Positions 7,714 to 15,007 of a stretch of 25,262 bases of DNA are shown here, one piece after another. Source of the stretch: an uncultured Christensenellaceae bacterium (lineage in GTDB: Bacteria; Bacillota; Clostridia; Christensenellales; Pumilibacteraceae); NCBI GenBank assembly GCA_910587805.1, contig CAJUNM010000023.1, forward strand, positions 1 to 25,262, in the 5' to 3' direction. Every line of letters begins with the position of its first letter. Positions within the stretch are counted from its first letter, which is position 1. Under the pieces are notes generated by a model, which was given only the letters and a program-made list of their open reading frames with translations, did no database searches and had not been told where the DNA came from. The position numbers and the translations under genes are program-made.

Positions 7714-8037
7714 ATGACAGAAAAGAATCACAACGCAAAAAACAAAAAGACAAAAAAGAATAAAGCCTGCGCGGAAGCTTCCGCCGAAGAAGTATTGCGC
7801 GAAGAAATATTCCCTAACGGGAACGGATCGCGCCCCAAACGCCGTTGCGGCGCAAGCAAAGCGAAACAGTGCGCAAACCCGAGCACGCCCAAACGCGGAT
7901 CGAAAGCTTTTGAATGTGCGGGAGACGGCGCCGTAAGAACGGCGTCGAAAATAACGAACGGCAAGAATCGTCCGAAACAAAAGGGCTATAAAATGATCGA
8001 CCCGTCGGACGAATCCGTCGACGGCGGAAAGTCGTAA
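7714..8037 (+). CDS. Hypothetical basic protein, the only plus-strand gene
   Basis: A 107-residue, strongly basic, low-complexity protein rich in Lys, Asn, Ser and Arg (residues 1-20 are nearly all Lys, Asn, Thr and His). It has four Cys in loose positions (CGASKAKQC around 45-53) and no transmembrane segment or signal peptide. I do not recognise a family. Support for a real gene comes from an AAGGG ribosome binding site 8 nt before the ATG, an intergenic space large enough for its own control, and a strong terminator 30 bp after its stop. It is transcribed away from metG and towards the DUF4234 gene. The opposite-strand frame over the same interval is Phe/Arg-rich and looks like a shadow. 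It could be a nucleic-acid-binding protein, or not a gene at all. Confidence 0.5.
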   Translation: MTEKNHNAKNKKTKKNKACAEASAEEVLREEIFPNGNGSRPKRRCGASKAKQCANPSTPKRGSKAFECAGDGAVRTASKITNGKNRPKQKGYKMIDPSDESVDGGKS

Positions 8038-8067
8038 CAGCGCCCCCCGATAAATAAACGGCATAAG

Positions 8068-8100
8068 AAATCCCCGAATTTCGTTCGGGGATTTTGTTTT
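8068..8100 (+). terminator. Rho-independent terminator, probably bidirectional
   Basis: An 11-bp perfect stem (AAATCCCCGAA at 8068-8078, TTCGGGGATTT at 8084-8094) with a 5-nt loop is followed by TGTTTT on the plus strand. It is placed between convergent genes, so it probably also ends the DUF4234 transcript, which stops 38 bp away on the other strand. Confidence 0.85.
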
Positions 8101-8131
8101 GTATTATTCACTTATGACTGCCTTATCGGAA

Positions 8132-8476
8132 TTATTCCGCCGTGGTCTGCGCCGCTTGTGCAGCTTGGCTGTCTATGTAGTTGTTGATCTCGCTTTGCGC
8201 GAAGATGAAGTTAAGCCAACCGAAGCCGAAGAAGCACAATACCAAGTACAACACGCCGCTGCCTTTAAGCTTTTGCCCGAGCTTATACATCCAATAGAAC
8301 GTATAGATACCGCCGGTTATTATGGAGAACAACAACGCCATACCACCGCTCGCCGTTTTCTTTTCGGGGCAAATCGTGTTACTGTCGTTGGTAAGTTTTA
8401 CAAACCAATACAAACCATAAATACCGAAAGATATGATCGAGAACAGTATGCACAATGCTATGTTACGCTTTTTCAT
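8132..8476 (-). CDS. DUF4234 family membrane protein
   Basis: A 114-residue integral membrane protein with three hydrophobic segments: the N-terminal helix with FGIYGLYWFVKLTNDSN, a second segment GIYTFYWMYKLGQKL, and a third around GVLYLVLCFFGFGW. The repeated 'GIY-x-x-YW' pattern is typical of the DUF4234 family; its function is unknown. A short Ala/Gln-rich hydrophilic tail follows. The start is ATG 8476 because AAGGAGGT lies 7 nt upstream; the in-frame TTG further upstream overlaps that ribosome binding site and is rejected. It is transcribed alone from a perfect consensus promoter. Confidence 0.85.
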   Translation of the reverse strand: MKKRNIALCILFSIISFGIYGLYWFVKLTNDSNTICPEKKTASGGMALLFSIITGGIYTFYWMYKLGQKLKGSGVLYLVLCFFGFGWLNFIFAQSEINNYIDSQAAQAAQTTAE

Positions 8477-8520
8477 AAGTCTAACCTCCTTCAAGATTTG
8501 ACGCTTACAGCATCGAAAGT

Positions 8521-8549
8521 ATTATATCATGTATATATGTCGCTGTCAA
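8521..8549 (-). promoter_or_regulatory. Sigma-A promoter of the DUF4234 gene
   Basis: A full consensus promoter on the minus strand: TTGACA (8544-8549), a 17-bp spacer and TATAAT (8521-8526). The predicted start is near 8514, giving a leader of about 38 nt with the AAGGAGGT site. Confidence 0.88.
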
Positions 8550-8601
8550 CATATTTTGTACTATTTTTTTGTTTTTTGTTACGATAAAATCCATAAAACT
8601 A

Positions 8602-9897
8602 TCACTGTTCGGGATTTATCGTAATTTGTATCTCGGCAACGCGTTTGGGCGTAGAGCGCGTAACTGCTATGTGCATGCCGTTATAATCGAAGCTTTCGCC
8701 GGGGAGCGGGATCTTTTCCATTTGCTCGGTCACCCAGCCGCCGACCGACGACGACTCGAATTCCTCTTTGACGTCCGCGCCGAGATAATCGAACGTATCC
8801 AAAAGCGGCGCGTTGCCGTTGACTACGAAAACGTTGTCGCCGGTCTTTTTGATAAACTCCTCCGGCTCGTCGTGTTCGTCGTATATCTCGCCGACCAGCT
8901 CTTCGAGTATATCTTCCATCGTGACTATGCCGCTCGTGCCGCCGTACTCGTCCACTACGACAGCCATGTGTATCTTACTCTTTTGCATCATGCGCAGCGC
9001 GGCGGAAATTTTCATGTTTGCGGAAAGGCATACCGTTTTCTGTATGCACTTTTTGAAATCGGACGCGCCGTCGAGGAACGCCATCAAAAAGTCTTTTTCG
9101 TGGATAGTGCCTATCACGGTGTCTATAGTTCCGCTGTACACGGGTATACGCGAATATCCGTTGTCGCGGAACGCTTTAGCCACTTCGTCCATTGTCGCGT
9201 CGTCGGGTACGGCGACCACGCCTACACGGTGAACCATGATGTCGCCGATGTCCAAGTCCTCGAACTCGATCGCCGAACGTATCAGCTCGGACTCGTGCTC
9301 GTCTATTCCGCCTTCGCTGTGCGCTGTTTCCACGTACGTCAAAAGCTCGTCCTCGGTTATACCCGGGGATTTTTTGAACTTGAAAATCTTTACAAGCAGT
9401 TTGCGCCACTGCGAGAATAACCACGTGAAAGGAAAGAACAATATTTCGAGTGCAAACACTATGTTGCAGAACGCGCGAACAAGCCCTTCGGGATGTTCTT
9501 TTGCGAGCGTTTTCGGCGTTATCTCGCCGAATATCAACACCGTTACGGTTATGACAGCGGTAGAAACGGTGACCGCTACGTCCTGCGACGTGGTCATCAC
9601 GCTCACGAAAAATAACGTCGCAAGCGACGACAGCACTATATTGACTATATTGTTGCCGATCAGTACGGTGGTAATGAGCCTGTCGTACCGATCTATCATT
9701 TTTCCCGCGCGTTTAGCCCACTTGACTCCGTTCCCTTCGAGCGTGTGCAGCCGTATGCGACTGACCGTGCTGAAAGCCGTTTCCGACGCAGAGAAAAATG
9801 CAGACAACATGACGAGTATTATAATCGCCACCAACTGCCAAGTTTGCGTCGAAGTCCAATTTGCCGCTGATAAATAACTTAAACTACATGGGTCCAT
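8602..9897 (-). CDS. CNNM/CorC-type transporter (DUF21, CBS pair, CorC_HlyC domains)
   Basis: A 431-residue protein of the group often labelled 'hemolysin family' or TlyC. It starts with a membrane DUF21/CNNM domain (about residues 20-200) bearing FFSASETAFSTVSRIR, the conserved SETA segment. Two CBS domains follow (about 215-335; segments VAVPDDATMDEV and AVVVDEYGGTSGIVTMEDILEELVGEI), then a CorC_HlyC domain (about 350-428). Family members are implicated in Mg2+ (or Co2+) export, with nucleotide sensing by the CBS pair; haemolysis is not a safe inference. The ATG at 9897 has only a distant GGGAG (about 14 nt), but it precedes the first hydrophobic helix and the next start would cut into it. 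A consensus promoter lies 39 bp upstream. No clear terminator is seen after the stop. Confidence 0.93.
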   Translation of the reverse strand: MDPCSLSYLSAANWTSTQTWQLVAIIILVMLSAFFSASETAFSTVSRIRLHTLEGNGVKWAKRAGKMIDRYDRLITTVLIGNNIVNIVLSSLATLFFVSVMTTSQDVAVTVSTAVITVTVLIFGEITPKTLAKEHPEGLVRAFCNIVFALEILFFPFTWLFSQWRKLLVKIFKFKKSPGITEDELLTYVETAHSEGGIDEHESELIRSAIEFEDLDIGDIMVHRVGVVAVPDDATMDEVAKAFRDNGYSRIPVYSGTIDTVIGTIHEKDFLMAFLDGASDFKKCIQKTVCLSANMKISAALRMMQKSKIHMAVVVDEYGGTSGIVTMEDILEELVGEIYDEHDEPEEFIKKTGDNVFVVNGNAPLLDTFDYLGADVKEEFESSSVGGWVTEQMEKIPLPGESFDYNGMHIAVTRSTPKRVAEIQITINPEQ

Positions 9898-9935
9898 AAG
9901 ACCGATATGTTCTCCCGTTTATAAGTTTATGCTTT

Positions 9936-9964
9936 ATGATACCACAATATAACGCGCTTGTCAA
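9936..9964 (-). promoter_or_regulatory. Sigma-A promoter of the CNNM/CorC gene
   Basis: TTGACA (9959-9964), a 17-bp spacer and TATCAT (9936-9941) on the minus strand. The predicted start is near 9929. Confidence 0.82.
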
Positions 9965-9987
9965 GAGGTTGATCGACATGCGTCATT

Positions 9988-10230
9988 TCAATTTTCCACT
10001 ACCGAAAACCACTTCGCATGCGGCGGCGCGTCGCGGTATATGGTTTTCTTTCTGCCCTCGATCACACAGTCGTAGCGCATGGGCGACACGCACGCCACTT
10101 GCGGCGCGTGCCGCGCCACGTGCAAAACCTTATCGACCGCGTAGTTTTTACCGTCCTTAACAACATATAACGGCGTGACGCCGCCGTCTTCGTCGCAAAG
10201 TTCTATTACGGCTATATCCAATCTTTTCAC
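9988..10230 (-). CDS. Small hypothetical protein, 80 aa
   Basis: An 80-residue soluble protein of mixed composition, without low complexity, signal peptide or transmembrane helix. It begins MKRLDIAVIELCDEDGG and ends with a segment containing MRYDCVIEGRKKTIYRD. The alternation of hydrophobic and charged residues suggests a small beta-rich fold. I do not recognise a family. The start is GTG at 10230 with no clear ribosome binding site. TATAAT at 10232-10237 is only 1 nt upstream of it, so that box cannot serve this start with a normal leader. The gene follows the terminator of the upstream gene and ends 23 bp before the -35 box of the CNNM gene. Coding is supported mainly by its protein-like composition. 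Confidence 0.6.
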   Translation of the reverse strand: MKRLDIAVIELCDEDGGVTPLYVVKDGKNYAVDKVLHVARHAPQVACVSPMRYDCVIEGRKKTIYRDAPPHAKWFSVVEN

Positions 10231-10262
10231 GATTATAGTTTATTCTATAAACCGCAAAATAT

Positions 10263-10284
10263 AAGCACGGATAATTCCGTGCTT
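10263..10284 (-). terminator. Rho-independent terminator of the acidic-tail membrane protein gene
   Basis: A perfect 9-bp stem (AAGCACGGA / TCCGTGCTT) with a 4-nt loop lies 8 bp after the stop codon at 10292. It is followed on the minus strand by the U-rich but interrupted ATATTTTG. Confidence 0.7.
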
Positions 10285-10291
10285 GTTTTGT

Positions 10292-10702
10292 TTATTCGCT
10301 CTTTTCTTCGGATGCGGCGGCGACGCGATCTTGTTCCGACGTCATTTCCGTCGGCTGCGTTTGCGCCTGTTCATCGGCTTGTTCTTGTTCCTCGGTTTGC
10401 TCAGACGCGGACTCGCCGCCTTTTTCGGGTACATCGCCCGATTCGGACAAATCGTCTTTTTCGGGCGCGGGCGGCATCGGAGGTATGCGTTTCTTATCTT
10501 TTACCTTAGACCAATAGATCAAAAACGCAACGTCGCCTATAAAGAATATCAGGAGTATAAACAGATTCCACAGTACGTACTCTTTTTTACTTACGTCCAA
10601 AAACGCGAGTTTCAAAAGACAAAACGTCGCGAGCGCGTACTGTACGAGCACTACCGCTATTATAGATATTACCGCAGGGGTTTCCAAACACAAAAAAGTC
10701 AT
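10292..10702 (-). CDS. Small membrane protein with acidic Glu/Gln-rich tail
   Basis: A 136-residue protein with two transmembrane helices (about residues 8-32 and 43-64) in its first half. The second, LWNLFILLIFFIGDVAFLIYW, resembles the N-terminal two-helix domain of cardiolipin synthases and related proteins (PLDc_N), but no phospholipase domain follows. From about residue 70 there is a Pro-rich joint (RIPPMPPAPEK) and then a disordered tail dominated by Glu, Gln, Ser and Ala. Function unknown. There is no Shine-Dalgarno sequence, and a perfect promoter ends 6 nt before the ATG, so the mRNA is probably leaderless. It is a single-gene unit with its own terminator. Confidence 0.7.
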   Translation of the reverse strand: MTFLCLETPAVISIIAVVLVQYALATFCLLKLAFLDVSKKEYVLWNLFILLIFFIGDVAFLIYWSKVKDKKRIPPMPPAPEKDDLSESGDVPEKGGESASEQTEEQEQADEQAQTQPTEMTSEQDRVAAASEEKSE

Positions 10703-10708
10703 ATTTGA

Positions 10709-10737
10709 ATTATACAGCTATTCCCTTTCCGTGTCAA
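10709..10737 (-). promoter_or_regulatory. Sigma-A promoter giving a probable leaderless mRNA
   Basis: Full consensus TTGACA (10732-10737), a 17-bp spacer and TATAAT (10709-10714) on the minus strand. Exactly 6 nt (10703-10708) separate the -10 box from the ATG at 10702, so transcription should start at or next to the A of the start codon. Confidence 0.8.
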
Positions 10738-10750
10738 GCAAAAAATACTT

Positions 10751-11005
10751 TTATAATTTGCATATGAGCTTTTTTACGCGCTTCAGCGGAACGGGCGCGA
10801 CTTGTCCGTTCACGTTGTATTCGACTTTGACTGCGGTTGCCGGCGTGCCGACGTTCTGTATGCCGCGCGGCGCTTTTACTCTGTCGCCTTCCGCCACGTC
10901 GAAGTCCGTGATATACCATGCGATGCCGTCGTCGTCGAACCTGACCTTTACGAACGTGTACGACCCCGCGTCCTTGATCACGCCGCCGCTCATTGAATGT
11001 ATCAT
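10751..11005 (-). CDS. Small hypothetical protein downstream of the ABC exporter, 84 aa
   Basis: An 84-residue soluble protein with a beta-barrel-like pattern: YTFVKVRFDDDGIAWYI, then GDRVKAPRG, then a final basic strand PLKRVKKLI. The order 'V-x-V-x-F-D-G ... Y ... GD-x-V-x-x-P-x-G ... A-x-V' is that of small OB- or SH3-like domains, but I cannot name the family. The ATG at 11005 has GAGGT 4-5 nt upstream. It lies 50 bp after the second ABC half-exporter on the same strand with no terminator between, only a 7-bp GC hairpin without a U-run (TGCGCCG / CGGCGCA), so it is probably the third gene of that operon. Confidence 0.72.
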   Translation of the reverse strand: MIHSMSGGVIKDAGSYTFVKVRFDDDGIAWYITDFDVAEGDRVKAPRGIQNVGTPATAVKVEYNVNGQVAPVPLKRVKKLICKL

Positions 11006-11055
11006 AGTTACCTCACACTGTTATTGCGCCGAATCCGCGGCGCATTGTTCCGCGC

Positions 11056-12900
11056 TCACTCTCGCGCGCCCGACGTCATGCTCTGTTCCTCGCGGAACTG
11101 CTTGATGTAAAGATTATAATACACGCCGCGCGACTTTAACAGCTCCTCGTGCGAGCCGCGCTCGACTATCTTTCCGCCGTCTACGACGAGTATAACGTCC
11201 GCCGAACGGATCGTCGACAGTCTGTGCGCAATGACAAAACTCGTTCTGCCGTCCATTAGTTTTTCTATCGCGTTCTGAATGAGTTTTTCGGTCAACGTGT
11301 CTATCGAGCTTGTCGCCTCGTCGAGCACGAATATCGCGGGGTTTACGAGTATGGCGCGCGCAAACGACAGCAACTGCTTTTCGCCCGTCGACAGAGTGTT
11401 GCCGCCCTCGCCGACCTCGGAGTCCAAGCCCTTGTCCATGCGCTCCACCACGGAACGCGCGTTCACGCTGTCGAGCGCGGCGTAAAGCTGTTCGTCCGTC
11501 GCGTTCTCGTTGCCGTACAAAAGGTTTTCGCGCACAGTGCCAGAAAACAAGTGCGGGGTTTGCAGCACATAACCGATATTGCTGTGCAGCCATTGCACCG
11601 AACGCTCGCGCGCGTCCTTGCCGTCTATCAAAAGTCTGCCGCTCGTCGGCTCGAAAAATCTGCACACGAGGTTTACGAGCGTGGATTTTCCCGCGCCCGT
11701 CTCGCCCACTATGGCTACGTTAGTGCCTTGAGGAACTTTGAGATCGAAATGCTCGAGCACGTATTCGTCGCCGTCGGGATATTTGAACGACACGTCGTCG
11801 AACTCCACGTCGCCTACGAGCTTTTCCCAATTTTCGCGTTTTTCGTTAAAACAATCGCCGTACTTTTCGACCGCTTCCGGAGTGTCTTTTACGTCGCTCG
11901 CGCTCTCTGTCAGCGCGGTGAAACGCTCGATATTGACCTTGACGGAAATAAGATCGGCGATCGCATCGACCGACCATTGCACAGGTTCGACTATACCTTG
12001 AGCGTACGTCATGAACACCGACAGCGTGCCTATCTCGATAACGCCTTTCTGCGTTATAATGCCGCCGTAATACAATACGAGCGCAAGCGCGATCGACGCG
12101 GCAAACGCTATCAGCGAAAAGAACAGCGCACGATGGTGTCCGAGCTTGCTTCCCTTCTTTTTCATCGCGTCCGTCTTTTTGCGAAAATCCGCGTCGAGCT
12201 TATCTTCGACGGCGAGCGTTTTCGATGTTGCCGCGCCCGTTATGCCCTCGTTGAACCCGCCCGTTATTTCCGAATTGATCTCGCGCGTTTCGCGGTGAAG
12301 TTTTGTCAGCTTGCGTTGAAAATACACGGACACGAGCGCGACTATCGGCACTATTACGAGCACGCACAATGCAAGTATCGGGTCGAGTATGAACATTACC
12401 ACAGCCGTGCCCAATGCGTATACAATATTCCACACGCCCTGATAGGTATCCCATGCTACGGTAGAGCCTATAACCGACGTGTCGCTCATCACGCGCGCGT
12501 GAAGCTTGCCTACGCTGTGCATATTGTAATACGACACCGACAGCGTTTGCAAATGATTGAACGCCGTGCGGCGCATGTCGCGCAGCATAAACATTTCAAG
12601 CCTGCAGCAACCGTACGAGCCGAAAAAGTCTATCACCACGGACGCAGCCACTACAAGCACGTACAGCATGATAAACACCGCCAGCCCGTCGAGCGTGCGG
12701 TTTGCTATAAAGTTGTCTATCGCGTAACGTTGGAACAGCGGAGTTATTACGTTTATAACGCCCACGGCGAGCGTGGCTATTATTATCGTCGCAAAAATGC
12801 CCTTGTACGTTTTTATATACGGTTTGAGCTTGCCAAGCCCGAAAAATTTCAATCCTTTCGTTTTTTCCGCTTTTTTATTGTTTTTGATTTTTTTCGTCAT
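11056..12900 (-). CDS. ABC half-exporter, second subunit (catalytic Walker B, LSTGE signature)
   Basis: A 614-residue fused membrane and ATPase subunit of the type IV (B-family) ABC exporters. The N-terminal region (to about 330) has six transmembrane helices; the C-terminal region is the nucleotide-binding domain. That domain has Walker A GETGAGKS (399-406), Q-loop NIGYVLQTPH, a non-canonical signature LSTGE (503-507), Walker B VLDE with catalytic Glu528, and H-loop His559 in IAHRLSTI. The altered signature with an intact Glu is complementary to the partner gene, which has LSGGQ but lacks the Glu, so the two should form a heterodimer like BmrCD, LmrCD or TM287/288. Substrate cannot be predicted; drugs, lipids or peptides are all possible. 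The ATG overlaps the upstream stop by 4 nt (ATGA), with AAGGAGGAGG 7 nt upstream. Confidence 0.95.
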   Translation of the reverse strand: MTKKIKNNKKAEKTKGLKFFGLGKLKPYIKTYKGIFATIIIATLAVGVINVITPLFQRYAIDNFIANRTLDGLAVFIMLYVLVVAASVVIDFFGSYGCCRLEMFMLRDMRRTAFNHLQTLSVSYYNMHSVGKLHARVMSDTSVIGSTVAWDTYQGVWNIVYALGTAVVMFILDPILALCVLVIVPIVALVSVYFQRKLTKLHRETREINSEITGGFNEGITGAATSKTLAVEDKLDADFRKKTDAMKKKGSKLGHHRALFFSLIAFAASIALALVLYYGGIITQKGVIEIGTLSVFMTYAQGIVEPVQWSVDAIADLISVKVNIERFTALTESASDVKDTPEAVEKYGDCFNEKRENWEKLVGDVEFDDVSFKYPDGDEYVLEHFDLKVPQGTNVAIVGETGAGKSTLVNLVCRFFEPTSGRLLIDGKDARERSVQWLHSNIGYVLQTPHLFSGTVRENLLYGNENATDEQLYAALDSVNARSVVERMDKGLDSEVGEGGNTLSTGEKQLLSFARAILVNPAIFVLDEATSSIDTLTEKLIQNAIEKLMDGRTSFVIAHRLSTIRSADVILVVDGGKIVERGSHEELLKSRGVYYNLYIKQFREEQSMTSGARE

Positions 12901-14726
12901 ATGCGCGCCTCCTCCTTTATATCGTCGGGGAGAGACATTTGCAGATCGTAAATGCGCTTGTACATTCCGTTTGACGCTACGAGTTTTTCGTGCGGACCGC
13001 TCTCGATAACCTTGCCGCCGTCGAGCACTATGATATTATCGGCATGCATGACCGTGGTTATCCTATGCGAGATTATAACGGTTGTAACGCCGTTGCCGTC
13101 GGCGCTCTCGCGTTCGCGCAAGTTCTTGCGGATCTGCGAGTCCGTATCGCTGTCTACGGCGGACAACGAATCGTCGAATATTATGTACGGCGTATCGCGT
13201 ATGAGCGTGCGCGCTATCGCGACGCGCTGACGCTGACCGCCCGAGAGCGTGACGCCGCGCTCGCCTACCACAGTGTCGTAGCCGTTTGCAAACTCTTCGA
13301 TGTTGCCGTCGACGCACGCCGTCTTTGCCGCCGTTTTAATCTCGTCGAGGCTCGGCGTTTCCTCCGCCATGCCAATGTTCTGCGCTATCGTACGCGAATA
13401 TACGTAACCTTCCTGCAACAGCAACCCGATATTCTTGCGTAGCGTGGCGGGCGGTATATCGCGGATATCTTTGCCGCCTACGGTAACAGTTCCGCCGTTT
13501 GCGTAATACAACCCGTCCATAAGCTCGGCAACCGTACTCTTGCCGCTGCCCGTACCGCCGATTATTCCGAGCGTACTCCCTTGCGGAACCGTAAAGCTCA
13601 CTCCGTCGAGCACGGGCTTTCCCGTTTCATACTCGAACGACACGTTGTCGAACACTATATCGCCGGACAGCGGACCGGCCTCGCCGTAAGTTTCCTCCTC
13701 GGCGTTCATGACTTCGGCAATACGCCCGAGCGATACGCTCGCTTTGCTGAGATTGGATATTATCCTACCGAGCTGACGCACGGGTCCTATCATCATTGCA
13801 TTGTACGAAACGAACTCCACAAGCTTGCCCGCGGTAAGTTCGCCGCGCACGCAATACACCGTACCGATCACTATTATAAACATGAGCTGGACGGCGGCTA
13901 TAAAATCGGACAGCGACCAATACAACGCCATAAACTTTTCGAGCCGTACCCAAAGATTTGTGTAATACACGTTTTGCTTTTCAAACTTATCGCGCTCGTA
14001 ACGCTCTTTGCCGAAAGCGCGCACCACGCGCACGCCCGTGAGGTTTTCCTGCGCGTAAGTGGACAACACGCCTTCTTGCTCGTCGCATACCTTAAAGCCT
14101 TTATGCGCTCTGAAGAAGTAAATAAGCGACGCGCCTACAAGCACGGGAATAAAACTCGACGCGATCGCCGCAAGCTTAACGTTCGCCGTAAACATGAAAA
14201 CAAGCGACAGCACGAGCATGAGCATTATACGCACGAGCGACACGAGCTGGTTGGATACAAAATTGGATATCGTATCCGCATCGGACGTGCAACGCTGTAT
14301 AATGTCGCCGGTGTTGTTCTGCGAATGCCAACTCATCGGCAAACGCTGTATATGCCCGAACAGCTCGTTGCGCATGCGTTTCATAAGCACTTGGTTTGCG
14401 TGCGCGTTAAAGAACGTTCCGCAGTAACGAAACACGAGCATCACGAGCGCAATGACCGCTATAATAACGGCGACTATCCAAATGTTCTGTTTGATGTTAT
14501 CGATACCGCCGAGCGCCGTCACTATCGGAGCGTATACCGTAGGCACCGGCTCGGAATCGAGCACGCTGTCTATAGTAAAACTTATGATTTTGGGGATCAC
14601 GGTGTTTAAGAACGTGAGAATAAGACTCGCCGCTATACAGACGACGAACAGAAAAACACTGCCTTTGAGAAAATACCGCAACAGCCCCGACTTTGTATAT
14701 TTTTGTTTGCTTTTAATGTTTTGCAT
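12897..14726 (-). CDS. ABC half-exporter, first subunit (LSGGQ signature, degenerate Walker B)
   Basis: A 609-residue type IV ABC exporter subunit: six transmembrane helices in the first 330 residues, then a nucleotide-binding domain. That domain has Walker A GGTGSGKS (390-397), Q-loop Gln438, canonical signature LSGGQ (494-498), Walker B IIFDD with Asp519 in the place of the catalytic Glu, and H-loop His554 in ISHRITTV. The Asp marks the degenerate ATP site of heterodimeric exporters. The loop between the first two helices contains a short insertion (about 55-80). The start at ATG 14726 is preceded by AGGAAAAG. The gene is first in its operon and follows a long structured leader region (14727-14978) whose promoter is at 14979-15007. 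Confidence 0.95.
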   Translation of the reverse strand: MQNIKSKQKYTKSGLLRYFLKGSVFLFVVCIAASLILTFLNTVIPKIISFTIDSVLDSEPVPTVYAPIVTALGGIDNIKQNIWIVAVIIAVIALVMLVFRYCGTFFNAHANQVLMKRMRNELFGHIQRLPMSWHSQNNTGDIIQRCTSDADTISNFVSNQLVSLVRIMLMLVLSLVFMFTANVKLAAIASSFIPVLVGASLIYFFRAHKGFKVCDEQEGVLSTYAQENLTGVRVVRAFGKERYERDKFEKQNVYYTNLWVRLEKFMALYWSLSDFIAAVQLMFIIVIGTVYCVRGELTAGKLVEFVSYNAMMIGPVRQLGRIISNLSKASVSLGRIAEVMNAEEETYGEAGPLSGDIVFDNVSFEYETGKPVLDGVSFTVPQGSTLGIIGGTGSGKSTVAELMDGLYYANGGTVTVGGKDIRDIPPATLRKNIGLLLQEGYVYSRTIAQNIGMAEETPSLDEIKTAAKTACVDGNIEEFANGYDTVVGERGVTLSGGQRQRVAIARTLIRDTPYIIFDDSLSAVDSDTDSQIRKNLRERESADGNGVTTVIISHRITTVMHADNIIVLDGGKVIESGPHEKLVASNGMYKRIYDLQMSLPDDIKEEARI

Positions 14727-14978
14727 TTTTCTTTTCCTAAAAATTCAATAACTGAATGCCCGCATAAAGCGGGCTTATGACTATTTAATGTCTGATCATC
14801 AGCAAAACAAAATCATTTCATGCAACCTCTGTGCATTATTCGAGGAGCATTTTTGCTTGCTTGCAAGGGCAAAAATGCGACAAAGACAAATTAGGTATGT
14901 TGCGCCCATTAGGGCACAACTTGCGAGCAAAGCTCGCAATCCGGGGAGAATACCCCCCCTAAATATAATACCTAATTT
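14727..14978 (-). promoter_or_regulatory. Structured leader region of the ABC exporter operon
   Basis: With a transcription start near 14972 the mRNA leader would be about 245 nt long. It holds, in order of transcription, the cloverleaf element (14888-14978), a 10-bp hairpin with a nested stem (14847-14878, GCATTTTTGC / GCAAAAATGC), a tiny open frame coding MILFC (14799-14816) behind AGAGG, a 6-bp GC hairpin (14758-14774, GCCCGC / GCGGGC) and a weak AT stem followed by TTTTT just before the ribosome binding site. This could be a regulatory leader (riboswitch or attenuator) or an inserted dispersed repeat. Conserved protein coding is unlikely here. Confidence 0.5.
14888..14978. repeat. 91-nt cloverleaf-shaped inverted-repeat element
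   Basis: An 11-bp perfect closing stem (AAATTAGGTAT at 14888-14898, ATACCTAATTT at 14968-14978, + strand) encloses three hairpins. These are 14899-14920 (9 bp, one G-T wobble, ATTA loop), 14921-14939 (8 bp, AAA loop) and 14943-14959 (GGGG against a run of seven C). The first two hairpins and the closing stem abut with no unpaired bases. The closing stem extends past the predicted transcription start, which suits a DNA repeat with terminal inverted repeats at least as well as an RNA. Confidence 0.6.
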
Positions 14979-15007
14979 ATTATACACAAAATAACCGCGC
15001 ATGTAAA
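14979..15007 (-). promoter_or_regulatory. Sigma-A promoter of the ABC exporter operon
   Basis: TTTACA (15002-15007), a 17-bp spacer and TATAAT (14979-14984) on the minus strand. The predicted start is near 14972, inside the cloverleaf element. Confidence 0.75.

Noticed and set aside
7657..8064. 135-aa minus-strand frame opposite the plus-strand hypothetical gene
   Set aside because: Phe/Arg-rich, no ribosome binding site, overlaps the terminator, and lies in the strand shadow of a frame that does have a good ribosome binding site.
11551..12951. 466-aa open frame on the plus strand
   Set aside because: Antisense to the ABC half-exporter; composition (Arg, His, Tyr, Val) and lack of motifs show it is a shadow caused by GC-rich third codon positions.
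14888..14978. tRNA gene, because of the cloverleaf shape
   Set aside because: Stem lengths (11, 9, 8 and about 4 bp) and loops do not fit a tRNA; there is no TTC loop, anticodon arm or CCA end.
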